From: JAKPQD01 sp029572965
GTDB taxonomy: Bacteria; Bacteroidota; Bacteroidia; Bacteroidales; DTGW01
DNA length: 64,000 bases
NCBI GenBank assembly: GCA_035374585.1
Contig: DAOSPF010000001.1
Span: 43,652-107,651, forward strand
Reading direction: 5' to 3'
A program made the translations under genes and the position numbers. Below, in pieces: positions 59,102-64,000 of this stretch; positions within the stretch are counted from its first letter, which is position 1; the number at the start of each line of letters is the position of its first letter. The notes under the pieces were generated by a model, which did not search any database, was not told where the DNA came from, and worked only from the letters and a program-made list of their open reading frames with translations.

Positions 59102-60499
59102 ATGTTTGTTGCTTTAGCTCCAATGTATATTATCGCTGCTGCCATTGTTGTTTTGATGTTGCTGGCAGCATTTGTCCGAAACCACAAGCTTTTGGCCATT
59201 GTGTCTGCTTTGGGCTTTATTGCTGCTTTTGGAACTGTTTTTAGCCATTGTTCCTGTTTGTCAAAATTTGCCTGGGAGTTATTTGTTGTTGATGATTATT
59301 CTTGGGCATTAACAGCAGTTACTCTTCTTTCTGCTTTGGCAATTAATATTTTCAGTTATTTTTATTTTGAAAACTTTGATGAACAAAAGGAAGAATATTA
59401 TGTGCTTTTGCATACCGCTGTTTTAGGAACATTGGTGATGATTGCTGCCAAGCATTTTGTTACATTCTTTATTGGGCTTGAACTTTTGAGCATTCCAACT
59501 TATGTCATGGTGGCTTATGTCCGAAGCAAGAAGGAATCAGTTGAAGCTTCAATTAAATACCTTGCTACTGCTGCTGCTTCATCGGCGGCTTTGCTTTTTG
59601 GCCTGGCATTAATTTATGCGGCTGCCGGAACTATGGACATCTACACTGTAGGAAGGTTTTTTTATATAGCTCAATCTGTTCCGGCTTATACTTATGTTGG
59701 AATAGCTCTTTTTATTGTTGCTGTTGGTTTTAAACTTGCCTTAGCTCCTTTTCACATGTGGTCACCTGCTGTTTATCAAGGCTCAGCGGCTCCTGTTACT
59801 GCTTTTGTGGCTTCTGTGGCAAAGCTCGGTGTTATTGCTTTTGTTTTAAGGCTTTTCAATGAGTCCAATTTGTTGAATATCGGAGCATTAAACATTTCTT
59901 TAGTGGTATTGGCTGTATTATCTATGTTTATTGGCAACTTGTTTGCAGTTGGACAAAAAAACATAAAGCGCATGTTGGCATATTCTTCTGTGGCTCACAT
60001 GGGATACCTTATGGTTGCTTTATTAGCAGGGGGTATGGTTGCCAAAAGTGCTACAGGCTTCTATATTACTTCATATTTTGTTGCTACATTGGCTTTATTT
60101 GGTGCTATCAGTGTTATTTCTAAAAATGACGAACCTAAATCTATTGATTCTCTTAAAGGTTTATATTATAGAAACCCAATAGTTGCTGTTGTTATTACTA
60201 TTGGTTTGTTAGCTTTAATCGGGATGCCATTAACAGGTGGTTTTATGGCAAAAGTTTTTGTTGTAAAAGCTGGGGCCGGTATTCAGCAATGGTTTCTGGT
60301 TTGGATGTTGATTATTAACAGCATTATTAGTATATATTACTATACCAAATATATCAATGTATTGTTTTCTCATACCTCTGAAGAGGTTGTAAAAGAAAAA
60401 GTACCATATTTATTGGCAACAATACTCATTATCATTGTAGTGTTAGTTATTTGGATGGGTGTTGCCCCTCAGTTGTGGCTCAATTTGTTCTATAATTGA
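59102..60499 (+). CDS. nuoN: NADH-quinone oxidoreductase subunit N
   Basis: 465 aa, antiporter-like. FIGLELLSIPTYVMVAYVRSK, KLALAPFHMWSPAVYQGSAAPVTAF and KRMLAYSSVAHMGYLMVALLA carry the Glu, Lys and His residues of the channel. It is the last nuo gene; the rnhA reading frame overlaps or directly follows it. Confidence 0.97.
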   Translation: MFVALAPMYIIAAAIVVLMLLAAFVRNHKLLAIVSALGFIAAFGTVFSHCSCLSKFAWELFVVDDYSWALTAVTLLSALAINIFSYFYFENFDEQKEEYYVLLHTAVLGTLVMIAAKHFVTFFIGLELLSIPTYVMVAYVRSKKESVEASIKYLATAAASSAALLFGLALIYAAAGTMDIYTVGRFFYIAQSVPAYTYVGIALFIVAVGFKLALAPFHMWSPAVYQGSAAPVTAFVASVAKLGVIAFVLRLFNESNLLNIGALNISLVVLAVLSMFIGNLFAVGQKNIKRMLAYSSVAHMGYLMVALLAGGMVAKSATGFYITSYFVATLALFGAISVISKNDEPKSIDSLKGLYYRNPIVAVVITIGLLALIGMPLTGGFMAKVFVVKAGAGIQQWFLVWMLIINSIISIYYYTKYINVLFSHTSEEVVKEKVPYLLATILIIIVVLVIWMGVAPQLWLNLFYN

Positions 60500-60509
60500 G
60501 AAAAAACTA

Positions 60510-60989
60510 TTGACACAATCAAAACCATATAACATTACCATTTATACTGATGGGGCTTCGAGTGGGAATCCTGGTCCCGGAGGGTACGGAACTATCTTAA
60601 TGTCCGGGCCTCATGAAAAAGTTTTGTCGGGCGGTTTTCGGCTTACAACAAACAACCGTATGGAACTCCTTGCTGTTATTGTTGGTCTTGAACACTTAAA
60701 ATTTGAAGGCTGTAACGTTACTATTTATTCTGACTCCCGATATGTTGTTGATGCCGTTGAAAGAGGGTGGTTGTTTGATTGGGAAAAGAAAGGCTTCAAA
60801 GACAAAAAGAATCCCGACTTATGGAAACGTTTTCTTTTGCTTTACCGTAAACACAAAATAAAGTTTATTTGGATTAAAGGCCATGCCGACAATCCATATA
60901 ACCAGCGTTGTGATTGGCTTGCGGTTAATGCTTCAAAATCTGACGATTTGATGGTTGACCATGGATATGAAGAAGGATTAAAGAATTGA
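60510..60989 (+). CDS. rnhA: Ribonuclease HI
   Basis: About 159 aa. It degrades RNA in RNA-DNA hybrids. The catalytic DEDD set is visible: Asp in IYTDGASSGNPGPGG, Glu in NNRMELLAVIVGL, Asp in TIYSDSRYVVDAV and Asp in QRCDWLAVNAS. The TTG at 60510 (TQSKPYNITIYTDG) is chosen. An ATG at 60459 would add 17 residues lying inside nuoN and unlike the family. It is probably read from the nuo transcript. Confidence 0.92.
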   Translation: MTQSKPYNITIYTDGASSGNPGPGGYGTILMSGPHEKVLSGGFRLTTNNRMELLAVIVGLEHLKFEGCNVTIYSDSRYVVDAVERGWLFDWEKKGFKDKKNPDLWKRFLLLYRKHKIKFIWIKGHADNPYNQRCDWLAVNASKSDDLMVDHGYEEGLKN

Positions 60990-61008
60990 ACATATTTTTT
61001 TTCAAATA

Positions 61009-61041
61009 TTTGTCCTAATTCACAGAAAATTACTATTTTGG
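61009..61041 (+). promoter_or_regulatory. Candidate promoter of the siaB-siaC pair (TTTG-N21-TATTTTGG)
   Basis: TTTG at 61009-61012 and TATTTTGG at 61034-61041, one mismatch to the -7 consensus; 25 bp before the ATG. Confidence 0.35.
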
Positions 61042-61065
61042 TTGTCGTAATGTAAAAAACCATAG

Positions 61066-61599
61066 ATGCCCAAGCAAGAAGTAATATTGCATTATCAGGG
61101 GATATTTAACTTTGAAATCATCGGACACTTGCTGAATAATCTCAAGGATGAGTCTGAGGCGCGTAATATTTCTATTTCGCACTATAAAAAAATATTGTCT
61201 GTTATGATTGAGGCGCTGGAGAATGTATTCAAGTATTGTGAAAATTTTGAAAAAGAGCCAGGACTTTTTCCTCAATATTACCCTTTTTTTTCTTTGGAAT
61301 TTAAGAATGGGGGATATGTTGTTACTACTGCCAATCCTATTTTAAAATCTGACATTGAAAAATTAACTTCCCATATTGATAAAATCAACTCATTAGATAA
61401 AGAGGGCTTACGCCAGTTATTCCGGGCAACATTAACAAACGGTCAGTTTTCTGCAAAGGGAGGGGCAGGTTTGGGTTTTATTGAAATGGCTAAGACTTCT
61501 TGCGAAAAGATAGAATATACTTTTGTCCCTATTAATGAAAGGTTCTCTTATTATACATGTGTTGTGAATATTTCTCAAAATGCTTTAAATGTTGAGTGA
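61066..61599 (+). CDS. SiaB-like protein kinase (GHKL ATPase, DUF6272)
   Basis: 177 aa. A minimal GHKL fold: N-box helix IEALENVFKYCENFEKEPG and the glycine lid KGGAGLGFIEMAKTS near the C-terminus. In Pseudomonas, SiaB phosphorylates the regulatory protein SiaC to control diguanylate cyclase SiaD. The next gene is a SiaC homologue, and their stop and start codons overlap (TGATG). Neither SiaA nor SiaD is in the window. Confidence 0.85.
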   Translation: MPKQEVILHYQGIFNFEIIGHLLNNLKDESEARNISISHYKKILSVMIEALENVFKYCENFEKEPGLFPQYYPFFSLEFKNGGYVVTTANPILKSDIEKLTSHIDKINSLDKEGLRQLFRATLTNGQFSAKGGAGLGFIEMAKTSCEKIEYTFVPINERFSYYTCVVNISQNALNVE

Positions 61600-62000
61600 T
61601 GAATAATTTTTACCTTGCTGAAACAGAGTTTACGCCTGAAATTAGTTTCAATATCGAAAAAAGAAAATTAGCTTTTAAAGGCGTTTCGCGTCCTGAAGAT
61701 GTTGTAAAGTTTTACCAACCTGCTGTTAATTGGCTTCGCGAATTTGATGAGAACGTACTTTCGCATTCCAGTGCAAAGTTAAATATCCCATCCATACATG
61801 TTGAATTTCGTTTGACGTATTTCAACTCTGCATCATCAAAGATGCTGTTGCAGTTGTTGGAAATTATCAAAAAAGTTCAGGACAAAGGAATTGATATTAT
61901 CATTGATTGGTATTATGATGCTAATGACGAAGCTATGTATGATGATGGAGCTGATTTGTCTGAAGCTGTAAACCTGCCGTTTAATTTTCATACTATTTAG
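61599..62000 (+). CDS. SiaC-family regulatory phosphoprotein (DUF1987)
   Basis: About 133 aa. DUF1987 pattern: FTPEISFNIEKRKLAFKGVS, RPEDVVKFYQPAVNWL, and the phospho-acceptor region FRLTYFNSASSKMLLQLLEI, where Ser or Thr is modified in Pseudomonas SiaC, followed by IIIDWYYDANDEAMYDDG. It is the substrate of the upstream kinase and should bind a partner enzyme, as yet unknown here. A strong terminator follows. Confidence 0.9.
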   Translation: MNNFYLAETEFTPEISFNIEKRKLAFKGVSRPEDVVKFYQPAVNWLREFDENVLSHSSAKLNIPSIHVEFRLTYFNSASSKMLLQLLEIIKKVQDKGIDIIIDWYYDANDEAMYDDGADLSEAVNLPFNFHTI

Positions 62001-62017
62001 TTAGAAGACTATAAGCA

Positions 62018-62050
62018 TAAAAAAACCTTCAACATTTCGAAGGTTTTTTA
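62018..62050. terminator. Bidirectional terminator between siaC and rfbB
   Basis: AAAAAACCTTC / GAAGGTTTTTT stem with a T run on both strands; it ends the siaBC and rfbAB transcripts, which converge here. Confidence 0.85.
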
Positions 62051-62071
62051 CTATTTCTTTAAATTCAGCAT

Positions 62072-63124
62072 TTATCGGTTGTATTGTTTGGCATAATATT
62101 TCTCATAATCGCCAGAAACAACATTATTCAACCATTGCTCATTAGCTAAGTACCAATCTACAGTTTTTTCCAAACCTTCTTCAAATTGCAAAGAAGGTTC
62201 CCATCCAAGTTCACGTTTAATCTTTGTGGCATCAATGGCGTAACGCAAATCATGGCCAGCACGGTCTGTGACATAAGTGATTAACTTCGCAGATGTGCCA
62301 GGCGCCCGGCCTAATTTTTTGTCCATTATTTCGCAAAGCAGTTTAATCAATTTAATGTTTGTCCACTCATTATGGCCACCAATATTATAAGTTTCTCCTA
62401 TTACCCCTTTGTGAAATATTACATCAATAGCCCTGGCATGATCAACTACATATAACCAGTCACGAACGTTTTCTCCTTTTCCATAAATTGGGATAGGTTT
62501 ATTATTCTTGATATTGTTGATGGAAAGTGGGATTAACTTTTCGGGAAAATGGTTAGGCCCGTAGTTGTTTGAGCAATTTGAAATATTGATTGGGAGTTTA
62601 TAAGTATGATAATATGCACGGACTAAATGGTCTGAGCTTGCTTTAGATGCAGAATATGGGCTGCGGGGATCATAAGGCGTTTCTTCGGTAAACATACCAG
62701 TTTCTCCTAATGAACCATAGACCTCATCTGTTGATATATGGTAGAATTTTTTGCCCTCCATATTACCTTTCCAAGCATCACGAGCGGCGTTAAGCAATGT
62801 CAAGGTGCCAACAACATTGGTCTGGATGAACTCCAGAGGGTTGGTGATAGACCTGTCCACATGCGATTCGGCCGCTAAATGAATTACCCCGTCTGGTTGG
62901 TATTTAGCAAATATTTCGCCAATGCGTTTGGCATCTGTAATATCCGCTTTTTCAAAAGTGTAGTTTGGAAGCTGGTCTATATCCCTCAGGTTTTCAAGAT
63001 TACCAGCATAAGTAAGCTTATCAAGGTTGATAATTTTGTAATCAGGATATTTGGTAACAAATAAACGTACCACATGAGACCCAATAAATCCGGCTCCTCC
63101 GGTAATAATGATTGTTCTTTTCAT
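62072..63124 (-). CDS. rfbB: dTDP-glucose 4,6-dehydratase
   Basis: About 350 aa, extended SDR. NAD site ITGGAGFIGSHVVRLF at the N-terminus, catalytic TDEVYG, and YSASKASSDHLVRAYYHTY with the Tyr-x3-Lys pair; YKLPINISNCSNNYGP follows. It converts dTDP-glucose to dTDP-4-keto-6-deoxyglucose on the path to dTDP-rhamnose for surface polysaccharide. The start is ATG 63124, not 63145, because MKRTIIITGG is the family's N-terminus. Confidence 0.96.
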   Translation of the reverse strand: MKRTIIITGGAGFIGSHVVRLFVTKYPDYKIINLDKLTYAGNLENLRDIDQLPNYTFEKADITDAKRIGEIFAKYQPDGVIHLAAESHVDRSITNPLEFIQTNVVGTLTLLNAARDAWKGNMEGKKFYHISTDEVYGSLGETGMFTEETPYDPRSPYSASKASSDHLVRAYYHTYKLPINISNCSNNYGPNHFPEKLIPLSINNIKNNKPIPIYGKGENVRDWLYVVDHARAIDVIFHKGVIGETYNIGGHNEWTNIKLIKLLCEIMDKKLGRAPGTSAKLITYVTDRAGHDLRYAIDATKIKRELGWEPSLQFEEGLEKTVDWYLANEQWLNNVVSGDYEKYYAKQYNR

Positions 63125-63145
63125 AATAATATAAGTATTTAACAC

Positions 63146-63192
63146 TACGACACTAAGTCACAAAGAATTGTTTCATAGTGCCTTTGTGTTTT
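63146..63192. repeat. CACAAAG...CTTTGTG repeat in the rfbA-rfbB spacer
   Basis: ACACTACGACACTAAGTCAC is followed by CACAAAG (63158 region) and the inverted CTTTGTG (63182 region), a hairpin-forming repeat of a type common in Bacteroidota spacers. Confidence 0.5.
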
Positions 63193-63197
63193 AGAAT

Positions 63198-64000
63198 TTA
63201 TTCTAATGACAAAAGATATTGACCGTATTCTGTTTTTGACATACTTTCTCCAAGCTTTTTAAGCTGTTTGATATCAATCCAGCCATTACGAAAAGCAATT
63301 TCTTCAAGACAGGCTACATAAAGACCCTGTCTTTTTTGTATAGCTTCAACAAAACCAGCTGCTTCAAGCATACTATCGGCATTGCCGGTGTCCAGCCATG
63401 CAAACCCTCGTCCAAATTTCTGCACCTTAAGGTTGCCTTCTTCAAGATATATCCTGTTTAAATCAGTAATTTCATATTCGCCACGGGCAGAAGGTTTCAA
63501 AGCCTTAGCTTTTTCAACTACTTTGTTATCGTAAAAGTATAATCCGGGAACAGCAAAATTTGACTTAGGCACTTGTGGTTTTTCTTCCAGCGAAATGGCT
63601 TTTCCTGTTTTGTCAAATTCCACAACTCCATAAGCCCGGGGGTCTTTTACCTCGTAACCAAAAACAATGGCGCCGTTTTTTAGCGCTGAAGCTTCGTGCA
63701 GCATAGCACTGAAACCTGCTCCATAAAAAATATTATCTCCTAGTATCAGGCAGGAAGAATCATTCCCTACATGGTCAGCTCCAAGGACAAATGCTTGAGC
63801 AAGTCCGTTTGGCACTTCCTGAATTTTGTAAGTAAACTTCATGCCAATGTCTTCCCCTGAACCCAGTAATTGCTCAAACATAGGCAAATCACGAGGTGTG
63901 GAGATGATTAGTACTTCACGGATACCAGCCAGCATTAACGTTGACAAGGGGTAGTATATCATCGGTTTGTCATAAACCGGCATCATCTGTTTTGAAATGG
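63198..64000 (-). CDS. rfbA: Glucose-1-phosphate thymidylyltransferase, 5' end missing
   Basis: About 267 residues are visible; the first ~20-25 residues (the GGxGTRL nucleotide loop) lie beyond the right edge, since the frame stays open to 64000 with KQMMPVYDKPMIYYPLSTLM. Other blocks: GDNIFYGAGFSAML, PRAYGVVEFDKTGKAISLEEKP and RGFAWLDTGNADSMLEAA. It makes dTDP-glucose, the substrate of RfbB 73 bp downstream. Confidence 0.95.
   Translation of the reverse strand, partial: ISKQMMPVYDKPMIYYPLSTLMLAGIREVLIISTPRDLPMFEQLLGSGEDIGMKFTYKIQEVPNGLAQAFVLGADHVGNDSSCLILGDNIFYGAGFSAMLHEASALKNGAIVFGYEVKDPRAYGVVEFDKTGKAISLEEKPQVPKSNFAVPGLYFYDNKVVEKAKALKPSARGEYEITDLNRIYLEEGNLKVQKFGRGFAWLDTGNADSMLEAAGFVEAIQKRQGLYVACLEEIAFRNGWIDIKQLKKLGESMSKTEYGQYLLSLE

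Overview
The window looks like part of the genome of an anaerobic or facultative, nitrogen-fixing member of the Bacteroidota, probably an uncultured relative of the Bacteroidales/Marinilabiliales. The evidence is a CarboxypepD-type TonB receptor, an OmpA lipoprotein, a LytS/LytTR pair, a DUF5687 exporter, a fused nuoCD, many TAnnTTTG -7 promoter boxes, and spacers full of short nested palindromic repeats. One 100-N gap (15138-15237) shows it is a draft scaffold.

Layout. 1-13 kb: housekeeping and envelope genes (S4 RNA-binding protein, PpnP, an AsmA-like/GT51 fusion, SodB, Dxs, a LytTR two-component pair, a TonB receptor, an OmpA lipoprotein). 12.5-19.2 kb (+): a molybdenum-uptake island with a Cys-tailed Mop protein, a ModE-type HTH protein, TrmO, an outer-membrane porin, a TauE/SafE permease, ModA, a di-Mop protein, ModB and ModC. 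19.2-35.7 kb (-): the nitrogen-fixation island. Read in the direction of transcription it is a NifX-like protein, a Nif11 protein, an unknown protein and NifA; then nifH, nifI1, nifI2, nifD, nifK, nifE, an unknown 102-aa gene, nifN, nifB, a nifX-like gene, a [2Fe-2S] ferredoxin and nifV; then a GNAT acetyltransferase and an acyl-ACP thioesterase. The subunits are Mo-type with the long alpha / short beta architecture of the clostridial/Chlorobium/methanogen group, and the two PII genes imply post-translational ammonium switch-off. 36.5-45.7 kb: a response regulator, frr, pyrH, an ECF sigma/anti-sigma pair, an ABC exporter, a HigBA module, a YiiX-like hydrolase and a nitroreductase. 46.2-60.5 kb (+): a complete nuoA-N operon including the NADH module. 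60.5-64 kb: RNase HI, a SiaB/SiaC partner-switch pair, and rfbB and rfbA, the latter cut by the window edge.

How they fit together: the mod island supplies molybdate, NifV homocitrate, NifB/NifEN/NifX the FeMo-cofactor, NifHDK the enzyme, NifI1/I2 fast inhibition and NifA sigma54-dependent transcription.

The most unusual signal is a ~97-nt sequence, nearly identical in two places, that ends exactly on the start codons of nifD and nifV. In both copies a CATCCG can pair with the CGGATG that holds the start codon, or with an upstream GGATG. This looks like a shared translational control element (or a duplicated leader). The copies are also direct repeats flanking the nifDKENB-X-ferredoxin block. 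Other notable points are palindromic repeats that have become coding sequence in nifV and possibly nifE, a 138-nt double-hairpin repeat in two copies inside different inverted-repeat frames, and a ModE whose DNA-binding and Mop parts are separate adjacent genes. No RNA genes, CRISPR arrays or transposases were recognised.
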